From assembly GCA_032164295.1 (NCBI GenBank), contig JAJHTX010000001.1, positions 3,968,001-4,032,000 on the forward strand: a stretch of 64,000 nucleotides of DNA, in the 5' to 3' direction. Position numbers and translations under genes: made by a program. The notes under the pieces were generated by a model, which saw only the letters and a list, made by a program, of their open reading frames with translations, did not search any database and was not told the DNA's origin. Positions 21,201-31,689 of the stretch are shown here, in pieces. The DNA comes from Inonotus obliquus (Eukaryota > Basidiomycota > Agaricomycetes > Hymenochaetales > Hymenochaetaceae). Numbering within the stretch: position 1 is the stretch's first letter; the number at the start of each line of letters is the position of its first letter.

Positions 21201-23346
21201 TCGATTGATGGCATCATGCACCATCTTAACTGCCGTGGTCGCCCAAATAAATAAACCATCTGCAGCTTCGGAAAGCTCTTGAATTTTCGCATCCCACTCC
21301 TCGTCCGGTGGCACTGATCCACATATCATTTCCGTCATTTCGTCTATAAGGTAGCAACTAACATCTTCCCGACCCCTTTCCGACTGATGCGCTAGCTGCA
21401 CGCGCTTAACAGACTCGTTTGATGACAGCTCCCTCATGATGTCGTCCTCGGGCCTGCTCGTAAGAATGCAGCGGGTGTTCGGAAGCTTAGGGAAATCGGT
21501 GTTCAGCAACTGCAGAAGATCTCGTCGTTGCTCAACCGTGCCACACTCGTCCAGAGCGTCCAGCATGAACACAATGCCCTCCGGTAACACACCCGCAGCA
21601 TCAGCGGCAAGAAGAGGCTTCAAAAGAAGTGTCTCGAACTGCAGTGTAAGCGACTTGTCCTTTATGTTTGGATCTTCCTTTGCGGCAGACATGATGTACG
21701 GCGCAACTGATGAGTGAACCAATGCTAGGTCGTAGGCGAGCGCCCGAATGACGAAACTGGGCGTGCTTCTTTCCCGTTCAAAGAATTGATATACCAGATT
21801 TCCGGAGTGTTTATCTAAGGCAGTCAGCGCGATGGTGCTCTTTCCGGAACCAGCGACTCCGGAAAGCCAGAGGACGCTCGGCTTTGTTGCTGATGAAACG
21901 AACTGCTCGATTTCTTGAAGATACATCGTGCGCGTCCCTTTTAAGCATCGTCTACGACCGGACAAATTGTCTCCCTTGTTCGCGGTAAAATCGGGGCCGA
22001 GTAGCCTCAGGAGTTCGCTTTTCTGGTCTGCGTTGTATGAATGAGTGGACGTTCACATTGATACATGAAGAGGAACAGACCAATCATAGAAAGTTTCACA
22101 TTCGCACTTCTGACTCCTTGCCTCGTATCCAGACCGATCTCTGAATCCAGACATCTCCTGTGTTCGCTAAACCTATCCGCGTATTCACGTATCTTCCGGA
22201 TGTATGGAAAATGAAGCAGTCGTTCTGGAAACGATGTAACGCGCCATGACGAAACAGGGCTCAACAAAATAACGTACCGAAAAAGTTGTACCCTGCATAT
22301 TCTTGCACAAATCTGGCGCACCGGACGATATCTTGCAACAACCTCTTGAGTAAGGCTTTGAGTGTTTCGTTCTTTTCATTCAAAGTTGACTTCTGTAAGT
22401 TGTGTGAGAAGGTGAACATGTTCTTCATCTCCTCGACCATGCCGATAAGTTCTTTGTCAGCTTCGAACTGTCCGGCAACGAGCTGCACAATTTAATTCAT
22501 CAGCGACAATAGCGAACTTCAGCATTCTCAAACATACTTTGAACAGACCCAGGGTCAATATCTGTACTAAGTCAAGTAGAGGGGGAGTCTGAGAAGAAAG
22601 TGAGAAAGTGATATCCCTTGGGAGGAGTCTAGAATTCAGACTTACTCCCGCTACTTTACTGACAGCGTCGCATACTGTCCCTGCCGCTTCAACAAAAAGA
22701 CCGATCACGTCACAACGGTAGAGTCTACGATCCACCCGTTTCTCAAGATGATCGATACTCTGCCTGGCCGCGTTGACTTCACAGGTAGCCATGTTGAGCA
22801 CATCCACAGCCTTCAAGTGGAGGTCAACGGTACCAACGTGCTCTTGCGATTTCTTCAGGAGTTTCTGCCGCGGTGTTAGGCTGAGACTCAGTTTCACTAG
22901 ATACCCGTGTAAGTGACATCAGACATTGAGATGTAAACCTTACCAGGGTTTTCGTAACATCCTTGTGGGAGACTTGAGATTTCCTGTTCGGTGTAAGCAA
23001 AGTAGCGGCCCTTCGATGACTCCTTCAGGCTGATCTTGAGGATAGCACTTGCAGACGGATGCGAGAGAGAGCTGAGTGAATCTATAAGTAATTGCAAGAA
23101 AATGGCCTGTGATGCGCTCACAATGAAAAGGTGTCACTCAGATCAAGTGTCCCGTCATTGTTCACAGCCCTCGTTTTGCGACAAGTTGTCCCGTTGAATT
23201 TGAGATTGACTTCGACATAGAGTTTGGCCTCTCTTCTCCCAACATCTCGAATGCGGATCACTATTGAGATGTCTGAGGGAATGTACCCCGAGGATAAATA
23301 AATAATGCAGCACACCTTGCAGTGAATAGTGAGTGGCCTCCGCCAT
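18209..23346 (-). CDS. NLR-like STAND protein: C2-like + helical + NACHT + WD40 repeats
   Basis: The exon model on the - strand is 23316-23346, 22944-23272, 22646-22896, 22538-22588, 22278-22482, 22108-22224, 20505-22027 and 18209-20455. All junctions are GT..AG and close in frame except one point in exon 2. The order is a C2-like domain (ISIVIRIRDVGRREAKLYVE, CRKTRAVNNDGTLDLSDTFS); a helical adaptor (LKAVDVLNMATCEVNAA to DIVRCARFVQEYAGYNFFG); and a NACHT ATPase with Walker A LSGVAGSGKSTIAL, Walker B IVFMLDALDECG and sensor CILTSRPEDD. A linker YRLASAFAYPISQSAPQIYL follows, then about 13-14 WD40 repeats, enough for two seven-blade propellers. The length is about 1,580 aa. Such proteins act as fungal self/non-self or pathogen sensors, the WD repeats sensing and NACHT switching state. 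The break: after LSDTFSL the frame stops (near 23120) and the C2 domain continues as SASQAIFLQLLIDS in another frame. Either a frameshift disables the gene, or a 59-nt intron (23107-23165) removes that strand. The NACHT and WD40 exons are joined by a 49-nt intron at 20456-20504. Confidence 0.88.
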
Positions 23347-24639
23347 GGGGGCTGGGCTGGGAAGGGATCAAGTGCGGACTCAGCCTATCGAGACCAGCTC
23401 CATTTTATATCCGCCAGATCAGCGATATACAGATAAAGATCAGGCGGCGATGTTATTCCGTTCTTATCCGTTTATTGCCTGGGAGAAAGCTTTCGTCAAT
23501 GTGACCACCTTGATTGATTGATGAAGTGGAGCAAGAAGACGCCGTGATGCTGTATCCTATCTGTATGTCACCTGCATGGTTCTACACCTTCAGCAGCCTC
23601 GTTGGTACTTTCCAATCTCAGTGAGAGCTCATTGCACTAAATAACACTGTATTAACAGGTTATTACGTGGGTGGAACGTCGCTGCAAGGACAGTCTGCGT
23701 TGGAAGCGCCTAGGCCCTTCATGAACCAAGTCAGTGCTGTCCGGAGTTACTCTTGTTCACCAGTCATTTTCTACATTAAGGCGACATCAAACTCAGAGGA
23801 GAGAAGATTCATTTTGGAGGTAAGATGGACGGCGAATAACTGCCGAACGCACCTCCTATATTCGACCAAACTCCCGTTCTATTGCCTTGCGGACAGCTTT
23901 GCGAGAGCAGCCTGCGATTTGATCCCAAGAAAATGAGACCCTGTGGCCGAGATAAAGCGTGGATATTCAGGTTGGACTGATTCATTCAGATAGACACGAT
24001 ATAGATGCCGTGCATAGATTGAATACGTTTAATATCCGAATCTGGACATTCGTAGCTTGATGCATGATGTGTAATGAGGCGCTGACAGGTCTGAGCCTTC
24101 TCTCCAGTTGCCTTCTATCAAATGATGAGTTACTCGCCAGCATCTTCTCCGATTTGATGCAACGTTCATGCTTTGATATGCAATGAAGTGCCAACGCCTC
24201 GGCATCGTGGCCAACTGGGCAGAAACAGTCCCTGAACTCAATGAATGGAGTGTAGGGGCACCCAGGGGAGTCGGACTAACTAAAGCCAAGCAGAACATCG
24301 GTCCAGGTAAGGGAGCTTCGTCAAATCTTGAAAAGCGCTTATCAGTTTGTAAGACGCAAACTCGAAATGAACAGAGTCCGATTCACGTGCATTAAGCAAT
24401 GTTTCTAATGTACTTGCCCATCCCATTTACTCCAACGCGCGCTTTATCCGACTGATGGGGACGAATCGTACGTTGGGCGGCAATGCGAACGGAAAACACA
24501 ACTGCGTACGAGATTGCTCCGTAATTGAAGTATCGCACCGAGGGCTGATATCCATCCAAGTCTACATCGAGGCGTCTGACGTCTGGCGAAGTACTGACAT
24601 CACTGCGCATTTGAGGTTGAAGTCGTTCCCGTCCGTCGA
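23347..24639. other. intergenic, nothing recognised
   Basis: It lies between the 5' end of the NLR-like gene and the 3' end of the uS17m gene. No ORF on either strand has recognisable motifs. Confidence 0.4.
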
Positions 24640-25064
24640 TTACTGTGGTTGCATAGAACCGAGCGAAGCCGCAGCCGCCGCCATTTTCAAAGTCTCCGTT
24701 TCCATCCTATGCTTCTCCTCCCTATGCTTCCCCGGACTCCGCAGCACCTTAAACAGCTGAAACCGCTTCCTCGCTGAGATAGGTGGGCAATTCTGATTCG
24801 TCACTTCGTCTGCCATTCGAAGTTCTAATCATCACAACACATAAGATAGGAGAACACACGTGTCCTACACGCAAGCGAGGGTGCTATTGCCGTAAAGAAA
24901 GGGATGAGCGCATCGTTATTAGAATCATGTGTAAGGAATTTCTTTGAACGTTCCGGACGCTTTTTCGTTCGTGGGTCCGTCACCCATCGCGATACAGTAA
25001 CAGTAGCCGTCTTGTTCATGAAACCCACTTTAGTGACTATGCCTTGTAAGAGTAGCAGTGCCAT
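24640..25064 (-). CDS. mitochondrial small ribosomal subunit protein uS17m
   Basis: The proposed exons are 24860-25064 and 24640-24809, with a 50-nt intron whose donor is uncertain. The product is about 124 aa. The N-terminus MALLLLQGIVTKVGFMNKTA, then TVTVSRWVTDPRTKKRPERS and KKFLTHDSNN, is the S17 OB-fold core. Exon 2 gives EVTNQNCPPISARKRFQLFK, the S17 signature block, then a basic/Ala tail. It binds 16S-like rRNA in the mitoribosome small subunit. About 20 residues (DALIPFFTAIAPSLACRT) sit between HDSNN and EVTNQN where the family normally has only a few. This suggests either a missed splice site or an altered loop. The ATG at 25064 is followed at once by the conserved core, with no separate transit peptide, as in other uS17m proteins. 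It is divergent from the F-box pseudogene starting 140 nt upstream. Confidence 0.82.
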
Positions 25065-25204
25065 CGTACTTTCTTTGCCACGTAGCACAGGTCGACTTAA
25101 GTGGCACAGACGCAGTGTGGTGGCAGCGGCAGCGAGCGAGCTGGAAGAGCTGTAAAGAAAATTAGCAACGAAAGTTATGTAATTTACTCCCACGACTTCT
25201 ATTG

Positions 25205-26398
25205 GATTTCCGTTGCAGTGTCTGGCATCAAGCAGCTCGAAGGGTTTACTGCGAGATTGGAGAGGGCTCGAACGGAGATGAGCGGAGATGGTGCTTCGAA
25301 AAGGTCGAGTCGAAGGTCGAAATTCACCACCTGTTTATAAGCGAGCTCACCGAAGAACATGCGCTGGCCTTGGAGATACCCTCCTCAGGGCCTCTCATCG
25401 ACGATGGCACGGAGATGAAATTATGCGAGGAGGACTACTAGATTGACTACCTTATGATGGAAGATAGATTCGCGAGCGAACACGACGAATGCTCTACGGA
25501 CGATGGATTCACCTGTGAATTATACAAACGTCGGGAGGAATGGGAGAAGCTGAGAAATTGATTGGACTGGGCATACGGAAAACTTGAGAAGAAATGGACG
25601 AGGCTGGACAGTTTTTACCGCACATGCGCACGGGAATTCTGGAGCCTCGCATCCGCTCTGGTGAAGAGCTCAAGTCCTTCCCTCAAGTCGCTCTCACTAC
25701 TCGCCTCGGATGGTTGGTTCAGGGATAGGCTTCAGGGTTGGCAACTACACCGTTCTCTTTATTTCCATCCAAAGGTTTTGGGCTGTCTTTCGGGTGTCTC
25801 ATTTCCCAATCTCGTCAACCTTGCAGTCGATCAATATGCAGAGTGGGAGAATTCTACCCTCAGATACCAGTACCAGTCATTTCTGATCCCGCAATATCCG
25901 CAATTGCGCCGCTTATACATTCGGTCGCAAGACATTGTCGTCCGGGACGGGAATCACGGTTGGGTCATGTACCCTCTGTTTCGTGACTATCCGTCCACAC
26001 TGAGGCACGTGTGTTTTTGTGGCAGAGACTCTTTGAGTCGCGTATTGCGACTCCTTTTCGGACGTGATTGGGAGAACACAGCCGCAGGTAAACGCTTGCC
26101 TGGAAATCTGCGATCGCTTGCGTTGCGCCTAGATTTTCTGCCCTACTCTGCCATAGAAAATGCCTCGAGGTGCAATGTATTCAAGCTTTTCTGGGAACAA
26201 GCCTGTAGAGGGCTGAAGAAAGACATCGAGAAAGTGAAGGAGTTGAGCATCGATGGCTTGGAAACCTCCCTCCCCTTCTGGCACTCGATAGACTTTCGTG
26301 CCCTTTACCCTTACTGGACTTGGTTTCCTGAAGAAGGGCAACGACACTACGGTCCAATGCTCGCTGAAATGATGAAAGAATGCAGGGAGTCGGCGTAG
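25205..26398 (+). pseudogene. F-box family pseudogene lacking its 5' end
   Basis: Similarity begins abruptly inside the family block (SVAVSGIKQLEGFTARLERA) without the F-box. Frameshift one is at about 25310, where KRSSRRSKFTTCL replaces KVEVHHLFISELTEEH; the latter continues in another frame. A TAG at 25439-25441 replaces the Trp codon seen in the 14039 gene (EDYW). A TGA at 25559-25561 replaces Arg in RNRLDRAY. From 25562 to the stop at 26398 the C-terminal 278 residues are open and carry all later blocks (AGKRLPGNLRSLALRLDFLP, PYWTWFPEEGQRHYGPML). It shares the 33-residue insert with the 14039 gene. It is clearly dead, but the 3' half is well preserved, so the duplication is fairly recent. 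Confidence 0.9.
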
Positions 26399-26589
26399 TA
26401 ATATGAAAGGCACGTCGAGCAATGAGTATTTGCTTGTCCTTTCATTTGCTAATCCAAACTCTCATTAAAAGAGGCACCAGAAGTTCCTACAACGATGTAT
26501 GATAGATAATGAACTCTCGTGATGTTTTCAGTTTCCAAAATCGTTCCTTAGGGACATAAACTTCGTACTTCGATAACCATCCCTGTCGG

Positions 26590-26830
26590 ATTTCTCAGGT
26601 CCGTTCTCGAATATGATTGTACCGATGGCTTTGGAGAAACGACTGGGAGAATTGGCCTAAGTCTTCACACTCTTAGGACTTTAGAGTCGTTGTTGAGCCA
26701 ATCGAGTTTCGACGGTAGTACATACTGTTGCGGTTTTCAATGTGAGGAATTTTCGAGGTTTTCACCACGAGAACCTGTAGCTAGAGCGCATTCGGAGTCT
26801 GGGATATCGCGTTTGGAATGATTATTCATC
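26590..26830 (+). pseudogene. F-box relic downstream of the 25205 pseudogene
   Basis: LEYDCTDGFGETTGRIGLSL followed by HTLRTLESLLSQSSFD is the same truncated relic as at 13380 and 15700. It sits at the same distance after an F-box gene end. Frame changes follow immediately. It confirms that gene and relic were copied as one block. Confidence 0.7.
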
Positions 26831-28202
26831 AACGCATCCTTGTAAACCACAATCATTAATTACGAAAAAAGAAAGTACTGGAAGGACACAATCAATCAGG
26901 AAAGAAGGCATTGAAGCTTACGATTTTAGCTTTTTTCGATATCTAACCAGAAATACAAGCCACTGAGATCAGATCACGGAAGATCGAGAGCTAAGCATGA
27001 GAACGAGGCAACAATAACGACAACAACCAAAAACGAAGAATAGGAATGACTCGGATGTGAACATATGTGAGAAGGAAAGTAATAAGATACAATGATATGG
27101 ATGAATGATGAATACAAAGGACAAAAAGACAGACAAGATGATGAAAACTCAAGAATGAAAAAGAAAAGCAGAAAGGAAGAAAAACAAGTGAGCGAGAGGA
27201 TGGAAGAGAAGAAGAAAATGATCGAGATGCAAGCTAGTTGTTGGGCTTTCCGCGAAGCGTGAAGGTTTGATTATTAGAATAACGGTACCATCATAAAAAA
27301 AAGGTTCCGAGCAGAACCAGATCAAAACGAACCAGATCAAAGTGAGACCAAAAAAAAAGAGCAAGTTGATGCAGGAACCGATACGAGTGAACCGAAGAAA
27401 AGAGGGGGAGAGAATGTGTGATTGTTATCAGTATGAACCATACACCCATCCAGCCCATCCATCCAAGAAATAACCAAACTGGTTATCACAGTATCTGTTC
27501 CCGGCCCAAACGTGCATACATGTATGTACATGTCGGTTGCATTCAAAGCCCGCGCATCTTCTATCCTATCAATGTTCAATTTTCGCCTGCGCTGCTGTGC
27601 ATGATGATAGAAGTATCCCGCAGTATCTGATTCCCATGTATAGAGTCCGAGCAGCAGTAAAGCGGCGCCATGCTGCTACAGCGGAATGCGGAATTAGTGT
27701 AGAGCCGGAGTTGGAATGGATTATCGATGATCGGTGATCGGCGGATCGTAGTGGGTGGGTGCAAGTGCAATGAGGTTAGGGAAGGAATGATGTGGAACAT
27801 GTTGTTGGGATGTTAGTGATCGGTGCCAATCGGTGGTCGGTGGTCATAGGAAATACTTCCCGGATAAAATGAGATGAAATCCGAATCGCTTGTGTCGTGC
27901 AGTCGTATGTTCGTTCGGACGTAAAACAGTGTGTGTTGTGCCTGTTTTTGAATTCGTATGGCGCATCCATGCATGTCGTACCCTTGATGTGCGCGATACG
28001 CAATAGCCACATCACCAGAGCACGAAGCGAAGTGAAAAAAGTCCGTCCGAAAAAAAATCAAACTACCAACGCAGGCCATCACGCCGAATCGCATCGTACA
28101 AGCAAGTAAAGCAAAGCAAAGCAACAAAGCGGCCAACCGTGCCACCTCCCACCACAAGTACTACTCCACCACCTTAACCCAAATAGACTCGGACTTCAAA
28201 TC
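26831..28202. other. intergenic, purine-rich
   Basis: There is a strongly A/G-rich + strand from about 26990 to 27420 and no supported gene. It is the 3' flank of the membrane-protein gene ending at 28203. Confidence 0.4.
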
Positions 28203-30369
28203 TCAACTCGTATACTCCGGCGGAGGATTCTCCCTCTCCCTCCTATTAGGTAACCTCGCTCCAGGAACAGCAGCAATAACATCATTCGCAGTCGTCATAT
28301 GTCCTTCAGCTGCAACAGTCCCTCCTAACGGCAAAGGTGCAACATTTAGCATGTTCGAGTTTAGAGTAGGCATAGGCACTAAACTCGTGTTCGCATGGAG
28401 ATTAAGGTTTCCGCCTGGGCTGTGAGTTTCGATCTCGTCTCCTCCGCCGTCTGAACCGATATCGGAATTGGATGTGACGTCTGAACCGATATTGGTGACT
28501 ACTGCTCGACGTCTATTCCATGGTGCGTTCTTTAACGAGAGTCGCTTCCTACTGCGTTGTCTGTCTCCTTCGTTCGCATTCGTGCCAGTAGCCCCGACGG
28601 TTCCCCTACCACCCATACCACTCGTACCAGACGACAACGTTCGTGAAATAGCATGACTAATCGCATTAGCATTAGCAGCTGAATTCGTTGATCCATCGCT
28701 TAACCCTCGACTATGTGTCCCACCACCGGATTTAAGATCATCCATACTCGTACTGCGGCTATTTGCGCTACTGCCCGTACGTGTGACTGTGCCTGCGTAC
28801 CCAGTCCCTGCAGATGGGCGTCGAAGCGAAGAGGGAGGATTTCGTCTCTCAGCGCGTATACGACGTTTCTCGTCTAGTTGTTCTGCAACAGTTGGGATGG
28901 ATTCGCGTGATGTTCGGTGAGGAGTTGTACGCGTAAACCCTACTGTCGCAGTGTTTGACCCAGTTTGCGGAAATGTCTGGCTTCGTACTGGATAGCCAGA
29001 CTGATTTTGTTGTTGTTGCTGGTCGTGGTTGAGTCCGGGACTCGTGGAACCATTACTAGTAGCGCTTGTAACCGAGTAGTTGTGACTATGTGAACGTAAA
29101 TTCGCAGCGAGAGGGTTCCCACTCTGTGCCATATCGTGATTTCCATCTCCAAATATAGCCCCGTCGGGATCCGCATCCAAATCTACATGTCTACGCGTCC
29201 ATCTTCGACGGGAACGTAAAGCTCCTCCGTGTTTCTTGTAGAGGAAGAACCAGAGCGCGAAAGCAACCCCGAGGAGTACGACAACACCAGCAACGACACC
29301 GCCTGCAATCGCACCCGCGTTCGTCTTCGACCCGGCCGATGATGAGTCCGATGATGATGACGAAGATGATGACACGGAAGGTTGACTCGCCGATGTATCA
29401 GTCACATCTACGATATCTTCTCAGGCGAACCCGAAGAGGCGGAGAAGACCAATGGAGATCAAAGATAAAGAAGAGTAAGAAGAGCACATGAGCACTGCCC
29501 AATGTATAATTGGATTCAAGTATCGATTAGGGACTTACTTTGTTGAGAAATCTCTTCAGCTTGACTTGCATTGAAAGTTCCATTATTCCAACTCGGTGCT
29601 AGTGCGAAATCGGATTCGTTTAGCTTCAGAACGCCGTGGAAGAAAAGATGTGGTGGTAAAGGTTAGAGCGCTGAAGGAGTTTTACTCACGATTGAGAATT
29701 GACCATTTGGGAAACTGTGTGCGACTTGAGAACGACACCGTAGACTGCCAATAGCTAATCCAGAATCAATGAAAAGATACAACAGGGACGTATGACAGAT
29801 AAGCGCCTCACGTCGACGTAGATGACTGGCCAAGAAGGTTACAGGGGTTTGAAAAGCTCTGGTAACTAGATAAATAGGATAGATTAAATTCAGCCCCATG
29901 TGATTTCGCGGGATAAAGTCTGATAGGCGACGTACTCTTGCGGTGGGGAGTTCTGACAGACATTACAAGCTTGGATGGCGTTGTAGAAAGCCCAGGAGCT
30001 AAAGTTTGGAGAAGGAAGAGACATCCGGTCAGTATATGCGAGTAAAAATGAAAGGATCAAATATCTTACATACCAAGTACACGGATTCGCACTTGTCCCA
30101 TTCGGTGGTAAGTACTGCGACGAGGTGCTCGCGAGAGGCGCAAGGTTGGCAGGCTGATCTAAGTATCCCAGAGAATTCAATAACCCGGGCCAGAACTACT
30201 CAGACAAGTGCAAGAGCGGGGGCGGGACGTACTGTTTGTCGGGTTCTCGCATAGCATGATAATCCACCCCGCAACCGTACACGGATCCTGCCCTCTCTCA
30301 TTGTCCATCCACCCAAACCCAGGACCACACGAAGCCATCCGGGAAGACGAGGACATTCCCGCGTCTGGA
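28203..30369 (-). CDS. single-pass membrane protein with Cys-rich ectodomain (copy A)
   Basis: Exons on the - strand: 30233-30369, 30074-30158, 29936-29998, 29812-29865, 29690-29754, 29539-29598 and 28203-29407. All are GT..AG and in frame. The ectodomain reads GWMDNERGQDPCTVAGWIIM, then YLPPNGTSANPCTCSWAFYN and AIQACNVCQNSPPQDYQSFS, then PSWNNGTFNASQAEEISQQN. A Ser-rich stalk and one transmembrane helix (IAGGVVAGVVVLLGVAFALW) follow. The cytosolic tail of about 350 residues is Ser/Asn-rich and ends NPPPEYTS. The Cys pattern CxCSWAxYNAxQACxxCQ is a known Agaricomycete surface-protein family of unknown function. The 5' exon with the signal peptide was not identified, so the true start lies upstream of 30369. 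Exon phases match copy D at 36220. Confidence 0.75.
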
Positions 30370-31689
30370 CTAGTTGAACGACTTTTTAAGTACGTCGGGA
30401 TAGGTTCAACCCGCGTTGAGACGCCTCAGTCGGTGCAATAACTTGTAATACTTCCGACCTCGTTTTGATTCCTTGATGAGGGAAGACTCGGAGTCAGAGG
30501 GATAGAATGGGAGCAAGGTGAGATATGGAAAGTCGGTCTGAATGGTCTCCAAGGGAATATTAATTCAACAGTGGCGAAGGAAGTTTGTGATTAGCGCGTT
30601 AGCTGGAGTTAAGAGCGAGAAAAGAGAGGCGAGTAGCAGATGCGGTTAGAAGAACAAGAAGAAAAGAGCCAGAAGAATCAAAATGGATGATGGGTTAGAT
30701 CAATAGTCCGTGCGTTCGTGTACCGTGAGTCTCCGTGTCCAAAACCCAAATACAATCTCAAATCCCACTCCCGATACCAACACCAATTCAAATGCAAGTC
30801 CAAATCCGAAATCAAATCCAAACGAAACGAAACGAAATCACAGGTCGTTGATCGTGTCAATAGCCGAAATCCACGTTCACCTATCACAAAAGAGCGAGAG
30901 CAACGAGCATACACACGGTACAGTCAACGAGGTGACAGTAAACAAGAGCACAATCGTGGGCGGGTCGAGGGAGAGGGCGAGGGGCCCCGTGCAGTGATAC
31001 AGTGCACCTGAAGCGCAGTCGCAGCGAAAGCGCCGATGAGAATTAAACTGGAATGATGCACCCGTTCGTCACCCTTAAGCACGCGCTTGGATATAAGCAA
31101 TAAGTAAGCGGGCTGCGGGCTGTACAAGTTACAAACATGAAAGTACTTACAACACAGCCTCGCTTTCTCAGTACCTCAATGAGCGATGTGAACCGTACCA
31201 AAGCCGGCGCCGGCACTGCCAGTGAGTTGTTTTGCCCTGCGCGTCTGGATGCGTACAGTCTTCCTTGTGTCCTGCGCTTTTCCGTCTTGTCCGACGACCG
31301 TTATTCGTTAATAGTTGAGAGATGGATCTCCGTTACCCGCCGAGATCGTTTAGTCGAGCAAGAGGGCGTCGCTTCAGTCTGATTGACGACTGATGGTTGG
31401 AGAACGACGGACGGACGGACAGAGTGACGGTGAGCTAGAGAGAGCCCAAAGTTCGTCCCTCCACGCAAACGCCCACATCCCATGCCCATGCATTGAAATG
31501 AAAATAGAGAACGTCAACGATAATCACCGTTGGTTCCGTAAGTGGTAACGATCGACATCGGCATCATACATTACATAATAAACTCTCTTTATGTAAGTAC
31601 CCTAGATTGAGATTCTTCATCAATCCATCTTACCATGTATGAGTCTTTCGGCATCTTCACTTTTTCGAATCACAGTCTTCGCCACACCA
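30370..31689. other. region between the divergent copies A and B
   Basis: It should contain the first exon and promoter of copy A, neither resolved. A stretch at about 30740-30840 is rich in AAATCCAA-type short units. No other gene is supported. Confidence 0.4.

Noticed and set aside
20442..21965. NACHT and WD40 frames as two separate genes
   Set aside because: A 49-nt GT..AG intron at 20456-20504 joins them in frame and restores the linker YRLASAFAYPISQSAPQIYL that such proteins have.
24825..25193. uS17m as a pseudogene truncated after HDSNN
   Set aside because: The missing signature block NCPPISARKRF was found downstream at 24640-24809 and can be joined by a GT..AG intron.
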